A stretch of 64,000 bases of DNA from positions 11,530,001-11,594,000 of the forward strand of contig NC_135010.1 of the NCBI RefSeq assembly GCF_051020985.1, given 5' to 3'. The notes below the pieces were generated by a model that was not told the origin of the DNA, did no database searches, and saw nothing but the letters and a program-made list of their open reading frames with translations. The translations under genes were made by a program, and so were the position numbers. Positions 11,515 to 23,772 of the stretch are shown piece after piece (the first letter of the stretch is position 1; every line of letters begins with the position of its first letter). This stretch comes from Nomia melanderi. Lineage: Eukaryota > Arthropoda > Insecta > Hymenoptera > Halictidae.

Positions 11515-11895
11515 AAACAGAAAAGTAGAAACGAAAACAATGGAAATAGAAACAGTAGAAAACTATAAATGAAAACAGAGAAATAGAAACGACAGTAAGA
11601 GAAACAGAAAATAATAGAAGTAGAAACCATAGAAAACTATAAATGAAAACATGAAGAAATAGAAACGACAGTAAGAAAAACAGGAAAAAATAGAAATAGA
11701 AACCGTAGGAAACTATAAATGAAAACAGAGAAATAGAAACGACAGTAAGAGAAACAGAAAATAATAGAAATAGAAACCATAGAAAACTATAAATGAAGAC
11801 ATGAAGAAATAAGAACGACAGTAAGAAAAACAGGAAAGAATAGAAATAGAAGCAGAAAGCTAGAAACAGAAACATAAGAAAATTAGAAACAAAAG
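11515..11895. repeat. GAAATAGAAAC minisatellite, array 2
   Basis: About five units of roughly 62-75 bp contain AGAAATAGAAACGACAGTAAGA, AGAAACAGTAGAAAACTATAAATGAA or close variants. It is the same family as 5881-6125 and shares its right flank (AAAATTAGAAACAAAAGATTA). A 125-codon hydrophobic minus-strand frame here is a repeat translation. Confidence 0.8.
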
Positions 11896-12601
11896 ATTAA
11901 TAATTTCAGTGTCGCGTAAATAATTCTCTATACCTTTCAATGTTTTGTATTATTGAACTCCGAAATTATGAATACTTTACGTAATAATTCCAATTATTGA
12001 AGTATTGAACTTCGCACGTTGTCTCGCGGAAGATGGCAGATTCGAGTCGCGTCGCCGGTGAAAGTAATTGTCGCGAGTAATTATCATTTTCCCGAGAGAA
12101 TCGCGGCGACGTAGTCTGGCTGGGGGTCACGGTGATTTCCACGGCGGAATTAAGCTAAATAAGTTAAGCGGAATATTCTTGGAATTGTGTTTCACGTCGT
12201 GAAAGCTCTCCGGCAAGACGCACGAAAGTGGCCGAGCATTCAGCGTGTTAAACCGAGCACGCAACAAGCTCCTCGAGCACGGGAGAGCGTAAATGGCGCC
12301 GGTGAAAGAAGCCGCGAGTCGAAGCTCGTTACTCCGCGAAGATCAATTAGAATGCGCTCCGCCGAAGAACGCGGCACGCCGGGGATAAATACGTCCGCGG
12401 GTAATTCGAGTAATGTAATAATAGTATTGGATCGCGGCGGGGATTCCGTCCGGCGCTACTCGCGCAACGGGGACCATTAGGCGTGTTTTATTAACGGCGC
12501 CGCGCGGCGCGAGAGTTTTCTATTCCGCAGAGGTGAGCGCCGAAAGAAATGACCATCGCCTGGAATAGATTCGGCTTAATGGCTTAATGCACTCCTCATT
12601 A
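11896..12601. other. Unique block
   Basis: AT-rich to about 12010, then GC-rich. Nothing recognised. Confidence 0.45.
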
Positions 12602-12920
12602 TTAACCCCTTGACGTGCAATGACGAGCGAGACTCGCGATGAAGTTTTCTAGACTAATTTAACCCTTCGCGGACGGAGATTCTTTGAAATGTAGAAAACC
12701 TCCAGCAGATGAAGCTAAATTATCGATTGCTTAAATAATAAATATAAACGGAACTACGTACCAAACTCTTGTTGTTTGGGTAACTAACTCGTTTGTTTGT
12801 TATTCGGTGCTCTAACTATGAAAATCCAATCTCGCTGAAATGTCGACGTCCGTCCGCAAAGGATTAAGTTTTGTATAATGCATCGATATGAGAAATATTT
12901 CTATTGAATACCTTTGTTCC
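12602..12920. mobile_element. MITE cluster: complete B element inside older E/A remnants
   Basis: An E left end (TTAACCCCTTGACGTG, then ACGAGCGAGACT) starts at 12602. A complete B element occupies 12659-12867. An A interior (GTATAATGCATCGATATGAGAAATATTTC) follows up to 12920. The arrangement implies successive insertions, although the E-to-A join is unexplained. Confidence 0.5.
12659..12867 (-). mobile_element. TTAA-flanked MITE, family B (complete)
   Basis: TTAA at 12659-12662 and 12864-12867. The ends read TTAACCCTTCGCGGACGGAG and, reversed, TTAATCCTTTGCGGACGGAC. The near-palindrome AATGTCGACGTC lies inside the right end. 209 bp. Confidence 0.75.
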
Positions 12921-13277
12921 TTAACCCTTTGAACTCTGTAGGCTCCAATATTGCACCAAGAACAATATTAGATATTTTAATGAATCTTAAAGAAACTACC
13001 CTAAAACTATTCAATTCTCCACACATTCAAATTTCGTACTAACAAGAAAAATAAAAGATCGAAGGAATGTTATAGCATTTATAATCTAGTTTCGATTTTT
13101 TTGTGTAGCAATTATTGACATCTTCGAAGCATTGAATATTCGAAATGATTTTCAAAATAAATAGTTTCACTTCAGTACTGTAATGAATGTCCGAAGAAAC
13201 TGAAAATAATCTATTGTTACAATTTTTATAGGAATCGTGTATTAATCTCATTAAATGCTCGGTAGTACCAGCGTTAA
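12921..13277 (+). mobile_element. Composite MITE: family G left part joined to family H right part
   Basis: The left end reads TTAACCCTTTGAACTCTG with the G palindrome CAATATTG. From about 13085 the sequence switches to family H interior (AGCATTGAATATTCGAAATG, GAATGTCCGAAGAAACTGAAAATAAT) and ends with the H terminus GCTCGGTAGTACCAGCGTTAA. The same G-then-H order occurs at 28513-29007 and 53726-54209. Confidence 0.6.
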
Positions 13278-15005
13278 TCCTAGTAAATGACTATCGACCG
13301 AGCAATTCTATCAGCTAGGAGAGAAATAATAGCGCAACGGGTTATTGGTCACGAGGAAGTTGTTCGCTACCTACAAGACTTACGCGAGAAGTAGAGACAC
13401 GAAGGAGGAGGCGTTCAACGGAGAGATGATCGAAACAGAAACAATGGCGATCGCTGCAATCTCGCGTCGAGCACTCTTGTTTCTCCCGTTTCAATCAATT
13501 AAACGACGATAGCCCCCTTTTCCCTCCCGGCCGCTCGATCAAAGTGCACGCCGTAAAAGTCCCCGGGACCCGGGCGAAACACGGTAACCCCGGACTTTGA
13601 TTACTTTCATCGCTTAACTCGCCGCGAATCCAATCTTCAAAGATTACCTCGTTAATCTTCCTTCCTCCGGCGAGATGATTCTACCCCGTCCGGCTGCCAC
13701 CGGGCACAAAGGAGCCCGGGCCACGATTAGGCGATCCTTTTCAGCATTTATCAAGAGAATGAACGGACCGAGGCGTCGGACATTCTATTTACTCCGCCGG
13801 TGTCCCGCCGCTGTTTCGTATTATACGAACCGACCGGAGGGAGGAAAATCGAAGGAACGGTGGCGAGCGGACGACGTGAAATCGATTTCGCGCGGAACGC
13901 GGCTACACCGCCGATGCGATAAGCCCTGTACACGATGGATCGCGGTACTAGCTTCTCGGGAGTACTCGGGAATATTCGGGAATTTCGAGGGAATTTCAAT
14001 GTACGTCTGATTCTGAATTTATGCAGACTTTCTTCACGGGGTAAATTGGAACACTGTTTATGTGATAGTGTTTATGTGATCTGAATTTAGTAACAGTAAA
14101 ATATACTTTTGTTTCCTGGAATGTCATTATTGTTAGTTTTTCTTAAGCTAGATTATTATTTCATTATTTTTGAATTATCCTTAAACCTCTACAGTATTAT
14201 TGAAGTTTTCTAAGCACTTTAGTAAACATAACATAGAGTAACACACAATATAGAGGACATTATTAGTGAACATACAAGTTCAAATATTATCATACTATAC
14301 TTAATATCTGGACACCTTGAGTTTGATACTTTCAAAGAATCTTCGTCCGCAAAGGGTTAAACAGATATATATTTCAAAGAAAATACCCGTGTAATTATGA
14401 TACTTTCGCCGGCATCTCGGGTAATTCCGATCTCCGCGCGAACGAATGATTCCGTATAAATATGGCGAATCCTCGCCGGAGCAACTAAGCATCCGAGTAC
14501 CCGGCTACCGGGTGTACCCGGATTGTTGTCGGTTCCCCTAATCCGTACGATTGTAAATACGCCGCGGCGGGTAACGCGTTCGTCTCGTCAAGGCGACGCT
14601 GTGTTTCTCGCGGCGACATCGGTAATCTCCTCTTCGTCGTATTTACACGTATCCTCCGGAGATCCGGGGATTTACCGAATGCGACGTTTTCCGTGTACAG
14701 CTAAGCCCGAAGATCGCGAGGGACGTTTCTCGTTCGGCCAGGGATCTCGAACGAGTTCCGTTCCGTCCGCAATGGGACGATCCGTCAGGTGCGCGTCTCC
14801 CGCGGCCGCGGCAAACAACGGCGCCGGGTGAGACCGCTGAACGAAATTTCGACGCGATTTGCCGAGGGATTTGCCCGGCGATCTTTGAAATTTCCAGCTG
14901 CGAGATATAGATCGCAGCCGCGGCGTGGATACGTTGAACCTTTCGCTGAACTTTGCTTCGGTTGCCGGATCGATTGAAAGATTCAGCGGTGACACGAGTA
15001 ATTGT
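13278..15005. other. GC-rich unique blocks with an AT-rich middle
   Basis: Bases 13400-14000 and 14400-14990 are GC-rich and unique. Bases 14010-14300 are AT-rich. A family B right-end fragment (TCAAAGAATCTTCGTCCGC, AAAGGGTTAA) ends at 14360. No gene recognised. Confidence 0.45.
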
Positions 15006-15775
15006 TCGAAGTTTATATAGGAGAAGGTTGATGAAGCACTGTGGATTTATTGATAAATTCTGTCACTTAGAGGATAGATTGTAGGATGAAGTGGTACGAG
15101 TTGTTTAAAGTTTATTGAATAGAAGTTTGAAGCACTGTGGATTTATTGCTAAATTCTGTCACTTAGGGAATAGATTGTAGGATGCTGTGGTGCGAATTCT
15201 TCAAAGTTTATTGAATAGCAGAAGGTTGATAATGAAGCACTGTAGATTTATTGATAAATTCTGTCACTTAGGGAATAGATTGTAGAATGCAATGGTACGA
15301 AATATTTAAAGTTTATTGAACAAGAAAAGTTTGATGATGAAGCATTGAATTTATTGCTAAATTTTGTGTCACTTAGAAGATAGATTGTAGGATTCAGTGG
15401 TACGAATGGTACAAAGTTTATTGAATAGAAGAAGGTTGAAGCATTGTGAATTTATTGCTAAATTCTGTGACACTTAGGATAGATTGTAGGATGCAGTGGT
15501 ACGAATTGTTTAAAATTTATGGAATAGAAGAAGGTTGAAGCATTGTGAATTTATTGCTAAATTCTGTGTCACTTAGAGGATAGATTATAGGATTCAGTGG
15601 CACGAATTGTTCAAAGTTTATTGAATGGAAAAGGTTGATGATGAATGGAGCACTGTCTATTCTATGCTAAATTCTGTTTCACTTAACGAGTAAATCGTAG
15701 AATCCATTGGTGACACAAACAATCCTCGAAAGTTCACTGAATAGGAAAAGATCGATTACGATCGAAGCATTGTCC
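15006..15775. repeat. Tandem array, about 8 copies of ~100 bp
   Basis: The unit contains GAAGCACTGTGGATTTATTG, AAATTCTGTCACTTAG, GGATAGATTGTAGGATG, GTGGTACGAATTGTT and AAAGTTTATTGAATAGAAG. Copies can be counted at the GAAGCAcTGT word near 15032, 15129, 15235, 15337, 15441, 15535, 15648 and 15763. Copies diverge at the right end. Confidence 0.8.
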
Positions 15776-16646
15776 GTTTTAATCAGAGCCCTAGAAACTG
15801 GTCCAGACTGGTTCAAGATAAGACAAATATTCCCCGGTGTATTCCAGTTTCATCGAATCGATTCAGAAGAATCAGCATACTCGATCCCCGATCCATTAAC
15901 GATGCGCCGCGTCCAGTGCCGGCGCTAATAAAATTCCTATAAACGAGCAGAAAATCATCTGAAAGATCTCCACCCATTGAAATCCTGGTAAGGCGTACAA
16001 CTCAATCACCGTGGCCCATAAATTCATTTTTCCTGTCGTCGGCTGGCAATAAACCGTGTTCCGCCGGGTACGATTAGCAAACCTCTATACCCGAACGATC
16101 GGACGCCCACGCGACCCGTTCACCGTGCTGCTCCGTGCCGGAATGAACGAAACGAAAGGCGGAACCTGGGATACGTTCCGCGAGTTAAGGATCTTCCGGT
16201 TTACGGCTCGAATTTCGGGATAGAGACGTTCGGGATCTTGTCGTTTGATTCGCTCGTCGAAGTGATTCACTCCGGAAAAGAAACATAGAATAATTTCATA
16301 TGGAAAAGCAATTATACGTTTTAGCATAAAAATTACTGGGAAGAAATTGTATAATTTATATTATTATTTGTGTCGAGTTCTAATAGGAAAGCGAACTATA
16401 ATGGCAACAAGAATCGTAACTAGATATGAGTATCTTAGAAGGCAATGCGAGTAATTCTGGAAAACAAAGATTGAGAAAATTAATGTTTCCTAATACATTA
16501 GTTTTTAAAATGGCTGATTTAATGATGAAGTCGTTTCTCAAAGGCTAGGCTCTTCGACAATAGAATATTATTGATTCCGTTAAAATCTACAAAAGATCGA
16601 CTTAACCATTGGCTTCTAAGCGACTCATATTCAGAACCTAATCACA
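15776..16646. other. Unique block
   Basis: GC-mixed to 16250, then AT-rich. No repeat or gene recognised. Confidence 0.45.
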
Positions 16647-16942
16647 TTAACCCTTTGTACTGCACAGGTGTTACTGGAAATACTCAACATTTCCTAATCA
16701 ACCAACGACATTCAAACTGACTCAACAAGAAGTTTAAAACTTTACAATTTTCCTACGTCAAATCAGTTGACAACCGAGGGACGCCTACGGAGTGCAAAAG
16801 GTTAAAACCACGGTGTCCAACCTAGGAGGCGCCAAAATATTAAACAAAAAATTAATATTCACCATGATATCTGCAAATGTCATCTACATCTCATAAAAAT
16901 TAAATATTCCTAGTAAAAAATTTTTGGAGGGCAAAGGGTTAA
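16647..16942. mobile_element. Two abutting short MITEs related to family A
   Basis: The first runs 16647-16805 (159 bp) with ends TTAACCCTTTGTACTGC and GGAGTGCAAAAGGTTAA. The second runs 16802-16942 and ends GGAGGGCAAAGGGTTAA, with a degraded left end. They share the TTAA at 16802-16805. Both look internally deleted. Confidence 0.5.
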
Positions 16943-17271
16943 AAGATACGAAGTCGCAGAAGAAACATTTTTCAGACAGACATAGTAGCATAAAGATCGC
17001 ACACCGCTAATAACAACTAAACCCTAACAATTCTCAACACCTACGCACCAGTGCATTGCATAACACTCCGAAAAATCTCTGCGACAAGCGTGGAACCGAA
17101 AAGGGTTAAAAGACACTAAGTCACAGAAGAAACATTTTTCAGACAGACATAGTAGCATAAAGATCGCACACCGCTAATAACAACTAAACCCTAACAATTC
17201 CCAACACCCACGCAGCAGTGCATTGCGTAACACTCCGAAAAATCTCTGCGACAAGCGTGGAACCGAAAACA
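16939..17271. repeat. Tandem duplication, 2 copies of ~167 bp bounded by TTAA
   Basis: Copy 1 is 16939-17105 and copy 2 is 17106-17271. Both run TTAAAAGA through AGAAGAAACATTTTTCAGACAG, CATAAAGATCGCACACCGC and CATTGC.TAACACTCCG to TGGAACCGAAAA, and are more than 90% alike by eye. Copy 1 ends AAAAGGGTTAA, so each copy starts at a TTAA next to a MITE-like terminus. Confidence 0.8.
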
Positions 17272-17984
17272 GTGACTGTAAACGTCGGGACAACTGGTCA
17301 TCCTAGTCCTAGAAGATACCCACCTTGTCCGCGGCAGTACATAACACCCATAACGCGCATACATATGTATCCTCTCCGGGCGCATTGTCAACCGTGGCCC
17401 GAAGGCAGCGGATAAAGGAGCAAGACGGATACTCGTTCCTCGAACTTGCCAGCTGCGAGCCCACGCGAATTTCGGTGACTCACTTTAGAGCGCTCACGGC
17501 GTGTAACCTACGCGTGTCACTCTCCGTGAATGCCCGCGCCCGTGAAAGAGGGAAGTGTGCGCTCGCTCCGGAGGATATAGAGGCGGGTAATCATATTGTA
17601 TGCTTAAAGCTCGGCCGGCACCGATAAGATCCGTGAAAACGTTGACAGAGGAACGATCCTTTTTTCCTCTTACCGCGGACCACCCCGCCCGCCGCCTAGA
17701 ACATTCCTCCTTTTTTTTCCGCCCCCTCTGATCCCCTTCGCGCAGGTTTTTTCCCGCTCGGGACAAGGTTCATTGTTTTGCCCGCGCGTTTATTCATATG
17801 TATGAGCATGGCGAGTAGCCGGAGGTAATGGGATGCCGGCTTGTCGGATTAATAAAAATCCTTGTCGTGCTCCTTTGAGCCGGGAATGATCGAGAGCAAG
17901 AAATAAACGAGCCACTTCTACGCGCTCTGTCCTCCCTTTAAGCCCATTGCACACGCTCGAACGTGTCGCGATCCATTCGTCGGC
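17272..17984. other. GC-rich unique block
   Basis: No recognised gene or repeat. A T-rich run lies at 17711-17719. Confidence 0.5.
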
Positions 17985-18750
17985 TACTTGGTTGCAAGAT
18001 GCATGTTGCAATGTTGGGAGATCGGAGGTCTTTCTGTCTTGTTTTCAGCGGAATTGGATCGATGGTAGAATTGAAGATTGGATGAAGACACATTGTGGCA
18101 TCTTCTGTTGATAGTAAATAGTCAGCTACTTGGCTGCGCGGTGCATGTTGCAATGTGGAGAGGTCGGTTGATGTCTTGAATACTCGTATAATCGATTGGT
18201 GAGGTCTTTCTATTATTCTGTTTGTATCGGAAGTGGATCGAAGGTAGATGGAGATTAGATGAAGACACATTGTGGCATCTTCCGTTGATAGTAAGTAGGC
18301 GGCTATTAGGCTGCGCGTTGCATGTTGCAATGTTGGGAGATCGGAGATCTTTCTGTTTTGTTTGCATCGGAAGTGGATCGAGGATAGAATTGGAGATTGG
18401 ATGAAGACACATTGTGGCGTCTTCTGTTGATAGTCAGTAGGCGGCTATTAGGCTGCGCGTTGCATGTTGCATTGTTGGGAGATCGGTTGGTGAGGTCTTT
18501 CTATTTTGTTTGCATCGGAAGTGGATCGACGGTAGAATTGGAGATTGGATGAAGACACATTGTGGCGTCTTCTATTGACAGTAAGTAGACGGCTATTAGG
18601 CTGCGCGGTGCATGTTGCAATGTTCAGAGGTCGGTTGATGTGTTGAATACTCGTATAATCGATTGGTGAGGTCTTTCTATTATTCTGTTTGTATCGGAAG
18701 TGGATCGAAGGTACAATTGGAGATGAGATGAAGACACATTGTGGCATCTC
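17985..18750. repeat. Tandem array, 5 copies with two unit lengths (~142 and ~177 bp)
   Basis: Copies are anchored on GCATGTTGCAATG or GCATGTTGCATTG near 18001, 18142, 18319, 18461 and 18610. All include GGTCTTTCTaTTtTGTTTG, GGAAGTGGATCGA.GGTAGAATTGGAGAT and GATGAAGACACATTGTGGC. Copies 2 and 5 carry an extra ~35 bp with GAATACTCGTATAATCGATTGG, giving a higher-order pattern. Confidence 0.8.
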
Positions 18751-19871
18751 TCGATAGTACAGAGCTGTTACCTATTTGCTTCTCTCAATTATACTCTGTC
18801 CTATTATTTGTATTATAATTGTGTCCAAGATAAGGATCACCCAAGTAGCAAATTAGGATCATGTTTTGAACATTTGCCTATGTAGACCTCATAGGAAACT
18901 GCTTCATCAGGAAAATCAATACTGTTAAGCTATCCTACAAGCTTCTTTAATTGTAATGTTCCATTTAGCAGAAATGATGGAAAGATGACGCGAGGCTTTC
19001 GAGGAAAGGAAAGAAGATAGGATCGGTATGATCGGAAGGTAGAATAGAGTTACATAATAAGACATAAAATGTACATTGATTACATGAATCAAATGAAGAT
19101 AGAAATTGACCAACGAGATCAGCATCCCATCTAGCCATCAACTGATCTAATTGCATAAGCATTGGACTAAACAATGGAAACACCTCGTGGACTCAACGAA
19201 TTTTGTGTGAATTCCTCGAGAGATCATCCTCGACGCCTAACGTAGCTAAACTTTCCTAAGAGACACGAGTTTAACGTTGACCTTACACAATAAACCGACG
19301 CCGATGCAGGTTTCGCGAAGCCCAGGAATCGACGCACGCATGGTAGCACGCTCGAACGTGTGCAGGGGGCTTTAGAGTCCGTGATTATCCTCCGGCTACA
19401 GGAATTTAACGATCGAGTCGTGAAGTCCCGTGCCCCTCTCGCGGAACGTCTAACGGCCGCGCTGATGGAGATCGATCTGCTACCTTGGGGAACGTAGGAC
19501 GACGATAACTATTGACGTCCTGGAAATCTTGGCGGATTCGACGCGTTCAGCGCCGCGTGATATCGATGAGCGCCCCTCGATTTTCTGCTACCATCGTATC
19601 GACAGCTCGCTGCAAGAATTACGCGCGTGCCTCGATCGAATTACGAGCGTTTAACGCGAGTCGACGGCTGGGAATCTCGTCAGCTAGTGGATTTCGATGC
19701 GTATTGCGTCGATAATAACTATACCAGGGATCTATATGCAAATTGAAATTCTGGAAAGTGTGATTGGAAACATGGGCTTATGGCAAGAATGTGATAATAG
19801 ACTTTCGATGTTTGTTATACTTCTGCAACGGTCAAGTTTCAAGTTTCCCTTAAATGCATAGAAACTCAACG
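18751..19871. other. Unique block
   Basis: AT-rich to about 19130, then GC-rich to 19720. No gene or repeat recognised. Confidence 0.45.
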
Positions 19872-20270
19872 TTAACGCTTCGATTGCTATGGTAGACACC
19901 GATGAGCGGAGCTTTCAAATTACAAGACAATAATTATGACTTTGAAGATAATTCCGTAAATAACTAGATAATTGGGTAATATAAGAATTTTCATATCAAA
20001 GCATTAACCCTTAGCATTCCAGGTTGTTTCGTATTCTATCAGCAACTGCAACTAATTTTTATAGTATTCCCAGCGATAATAAAATTCGATCTTTTATTTT
20101 CCTTCTTAGCACAAAATTTGAATGTGCGGAAAATAGAATAGTTTTAGGGTAGTTTCTTTAAGATTCATTCAAATATTTAATGTTATAATTGGTGCAATAT
20201 TGGAGCCTACAGAGTTCAAAGGGTTAATAATTCTTGCTTTGTATCTTTGCTGTTGAGAGGATAAGTGCTC
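19872..20270. mobile_element. MITE family F/L interrupted by a nested G element
   Basis: Begins TTAACGCTTCGATTGC, continues GACACCGATGAG, TTTCAAATTACAAGACAATAATT and AATATAAGAATTTTC, is interrupted at a TTAA by 20004-20227, and resumes CTTGCTTTGTATCTTTGCTGTTGAGAGGATAAGTG. The uninterrupted relative is 23773-23997. The right end is not clear. Confidence 0.55.
20004..20227 (-). mobile_element. TTAA-flanked MITE, family G (complete, nested)
   Basis: TTAA at 20004-20007 and 20224-20227. The termini are TTAACCCTTAGCATTCC and, reversed, TTAACCCTTTGAACTCTG. The palindrome CAATATTG lies inside the right end. At 224 bp it is the only full G copy not disrupted by H, so it is the reference for the family. 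Confidence 0.75.
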
Positions 20271-21393
20271 TGAATTACCGAAAACAATCAATGTCGAATG
20301 AAAAGTTTAATCCCTTAACTAAATTGATAACACGAGAATTGCAACGCCAAATAATAATTCCCTACCTGCCACAATAGAATAATCCAAAAAACAGCCAAGA
20401 TTTAATTAACGTTAATGATAAAAAACAACGCGATAATCTCGAATAATCCAAACAATTGTCAGAGAAAATTACTCGGCGAACTCTCAGTAGCGATACATCT
20501 ACAATCTCAATCGCTGTAACATCTACTAATTGCTTAATACTGGTCGCGATATTTCATTCCACCCTTTACACACCCCCTGCAGCTCCTGAAGGGTTGGACA
20601 ACGGCTCGCAGAGAAAAAGCGACGGAGTTCGATAACAATGGATTAATCTGGACTCTTTTGGCAGCAGTGCATGTATCGCAGTTTATTTAATCCCTGTAGC
20701 CCGTTTGTCTCAAAACGCGACAGTAATTCATCCCTCCGCGCCCGGAGCAACGGCGCAACTGGCCCGACGCAGCGAGCGAACGCGGATTTAATACTCTAAC
20801 AACGGCCCCGCTTTGTTGGCCGCATTGACACGTCGCCGTATCAAGATCCATTTCACTCCGGCGTACCACGGCCGGCTCACCCTCTTTAAAACGGGCCCTT
20901 AACCCCTCCGCGCGCGCGCATCCCTCGATCCCCGTACGCGTAATATTTCACTCACCCTCGGCTGCTGGATCTGGCCAATGTTTTTGAAGCTCGGTGACGA
21001 TTCTCACGTGTCTTCAAGGGGTTGTTTTCGTGGCTCGCTGCGAGTTGACACCGTCGGTCTGAAAATAAACGTTGAGATTTATTGTTGAATAATAATTAGG
21101 GTCCTTGCTTTCGGAGGCTGACATAACTGTGGAGCTTATTGTTGGTCTGTGTGAAGATAAATATTGAAATATGTATCGGGGTTTATTATTTTTGTCTCAA
21201 TATTCTTTGATGTTCTTCGATATTTATGTTGAAATATTTCTGTTGGAGTGGTATAGGGCAATCTGCAGGTAGCAATCGGAATATAAATCTCATTTAAAAT
21301 TCTCAAGTGAAAAGTTGTGTTGAGATTTATTGTTGAATAATGATTCTTTTTTTAGAGGTTGACATAAGAAGCGTCGTTCGTGAAGCTTCGAAA
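20271..21393. other. Unique block, AT-rich then GC-rich
   Basis: Bases 20560-20960 are CpG-rich; the rest is AT-rich. No gene or repeat recognised. Confidence 0.45.
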
Positions 21394-21460
21394 CCTACTG
21401 TTTCGAAAATAAATAAAGCAAAATATATATTTTACTATTATTTATTTTCGAAACAATAGG
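21394..21460. repeat. Short near-perfect inverted repeat (hairpin)
   Basis: Arms of 23 bp, from 21394 (CCTACTGTTTCGAAAATAAA) and ending 21460 (TTTATTTTCGAAACAATAGG), have one mismatch and a 21-base loop that itself contains AAAATATATATTTT. It could be a fold-back transposon core or a small RNA hairpin; nothing supports either choice. Confidence 0.65.
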
Positions 21461-23772
21461 TTACAATGTAACAATAATTACATTTTCTCCACTATTCTTT
21501 CCCATTCTTCTTCAATATTCATATTAAAATATTTCCATTAAACATAGAAGCAATCTAAACGTATCAACCAGAATATCAATTAAAACCCCCTAAAATTCTA
21601 AAATAAAAAGTTGCTACTCGAAATCATATATCCCGCGAATCGAGAAAGTCGGAAGTGTTCAGAGAATTCCAGCGCGCGTCTTCCAGGAGGGCAGCGTGTC
21701 ACTGGAACAAGAACGCTCGAAAAAAGTGCATCCCCGATGCACAAACGCAGCCAAGAAGAAAGGAGGAGGACGCAGGGAGAAAGAAAGAATGGGATGTACG
21801 CGATAGCCTCGTTGACGAGAATATTCGAGGGTGACTTGGCGGTGTAGCGACACCCTCCGGCGGGGGGCGGGGGGCAGGCGGATGGGGATGGACGCATTGT
21901 GACGCCAACTTTGCTCTCTCCGCAATACAATAAAATCCTCTTTGCGCGGCGCGTCATTGTTTAACGGCTGATTGACGTTGATCGAGGGGCACACCGGCGA
22001 CGCGCAGCATCCCCTTCCGGAAAAGTGTCGCCCCATGGAATCTCGCGGCCGTACGCGAACGCGCCCCCGTTAACTGATATAGACGAGCGGACGTTAGGCG
22101 GAAGGGAAAGTCCTGTCCTGTTGACGGGAGAGATTTTATCGATTCGCGCGTATCTGTAGTAATCTATAATTTTTAGGGAAGCCGGCAGCCTCGAAATTCA
22201 ACCCCTAAATTATTCTTTATGCCTGTCAATCTCTGCTCTTCGAGTTCTATAGACAATAATCTATTTAATCATGTGTACACGATTATTAAAATCTAAAACA
22301 TCGCAATTTTTAAATGAAGCTTAACCTAACGACTATTAGCACTGAAACTACCGAGCAATTGACTGTCTATAGAAACTCCAAGAGTTTCGACTTTAATTGC
22401 TTCACAGTTCAGTTAACGCATTAGTAAATAAATTCCTCGGAGAAACTTCTGTTACCTTTAACCGTTTGAGTCCCACTGGTTCTTGCAAAAACCTTTTCAA
22501 TTTCGAAACTGAATTCTTTCTATTTTTACAAAAACAGATTTTTAGTAGTGCGATCGTTAAATTTTTCCAGTCTTAGGCGGGCGATAGCAAAGATAAAAAT
22601 GAACAATTAGAAGGAAAAGAAATAAATAAGCTTCATCTGATTCTACGAACCGATAGACTGCCATAGTTAATACGTCACTCTTAACCACTCGCGCTGGAAA
22701 TGAATTCCAAAATTTGGTCTCCTGCGATGAATTTTCTTTTTACCTATTTTACTGATACGTACACTTATTTCGTTTGTTAATCATTCCGTATAGATACATT
22801 CCAAAGTAATCTAATAGGCGTAATGCAAGGTTACCAATGTCTGAAAGACATCATTGAGAATTTCGGGACAGAACTGTCTCGACGTGCATGGCACGTCTTT
22901 CCAGCGCGAGTTAAGAATTCCGAAATCAGTACGCCAGCTTGATTCCACCGAAAAGACGAAAACCCCACGAAACCATTCAATGCCGGTGACCGGCATGCCG
23001 AACAAAACGAGATCCACGGGGACCCCGGCGCACAAAGATCACAAAAAGCATCCGCATCGAATTGTCAAGCCATGAATGCGAGATACGAAGGACATGTGTC
23101 CCTCATCTTTCCCTAAAAATCGTGCGGCGTCCCCGGATCAGTGGCCGTCAGGACTTTTTGTTCGCTGCCTCCGCGAGACAGAACTTTTGCCACCCCTCCG
23201 GTGGCTTTAAAAAAAACAGAAACGAAGGACGGAACAGAGAGGGACGCGCGTGTCGCTCGGGAAACACTGATACGCTCGCGTCCCTGACTTCTGGCCGGGC
23301 TCTTTGACACCGAGCGCCGGGGCATTGTGACTGTCGGGAGATGCGCGGGAGACCAGTGACGCGTGACACGTCCCTGGAGGGCCGAGGGCGCCGCTAAATA
23401 GAACGCCCATTAGTAACGAATACCGCGAGGAATCCCCTCGTTGCGCCCCGGTCGCCCTGTCCCGCTTCCTCTGCGCGCCGCTCGCCGTTTTTCTCTCGGG
23501 CGTATACATAATGCGGCCGCGTCCGCCGAAGGGGGTGAGTTCCCGAGCGGGGCCGGGGACAGGGCCCTCCGGGAACGATACGCGGTCGTGATAATTTTCT
23601 GTTAGCCGCCCGCGCCGCCGAGGGTGCGGATTTTCGTGAGAGCCGCACATGCCTAATAACGGGTTGCGACTGCGGATAGATCGTTCGGCAGATTACTAGG
23701 GAAGGTTCCAAGGCCGGCGTCCTCTTCTCTTGTTCGCCGCTGTTTGGATTAGCTTTCGTTCGAGCCTCGCGC
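21461..23772. other. Unique sequence with GC-rich parts
   Basis: GC-rich at 21610-22140 and 22830-23770. An H left-end fragment (CACTGAAACTACCGAGCA) starts at 22336. A possible but unpaired terminus TTAACCGTTTGAGTCCC is at 22458. Overlapping frames at 23113-23777 lie on both strands and give no recognisable domain. Confidence 0.45.

Noticed and set aside
11498..11875. 125-codon hydrophobic Phe/Leu/Ser-rich minus-strand frame resembling a membrane protein
   Set aside because: It is a translation of the GAAATAGAAAC minisatellite; the same motif gives a similar frame at 5876-6061.
15006..15775. Regularly spaced repeats, considered as a CRISPR-like array
   Set aside because: Whole units are repeated with no unique spacers, in a eukaryotic context; it is an ordinary tandem array.
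18885..18925. TTCATCAG near GGAAACTG, considered as a second hammerhead core
   Set aside because: The reverse complement has CTGATGA but no GAAAC in the right position and no stem II.
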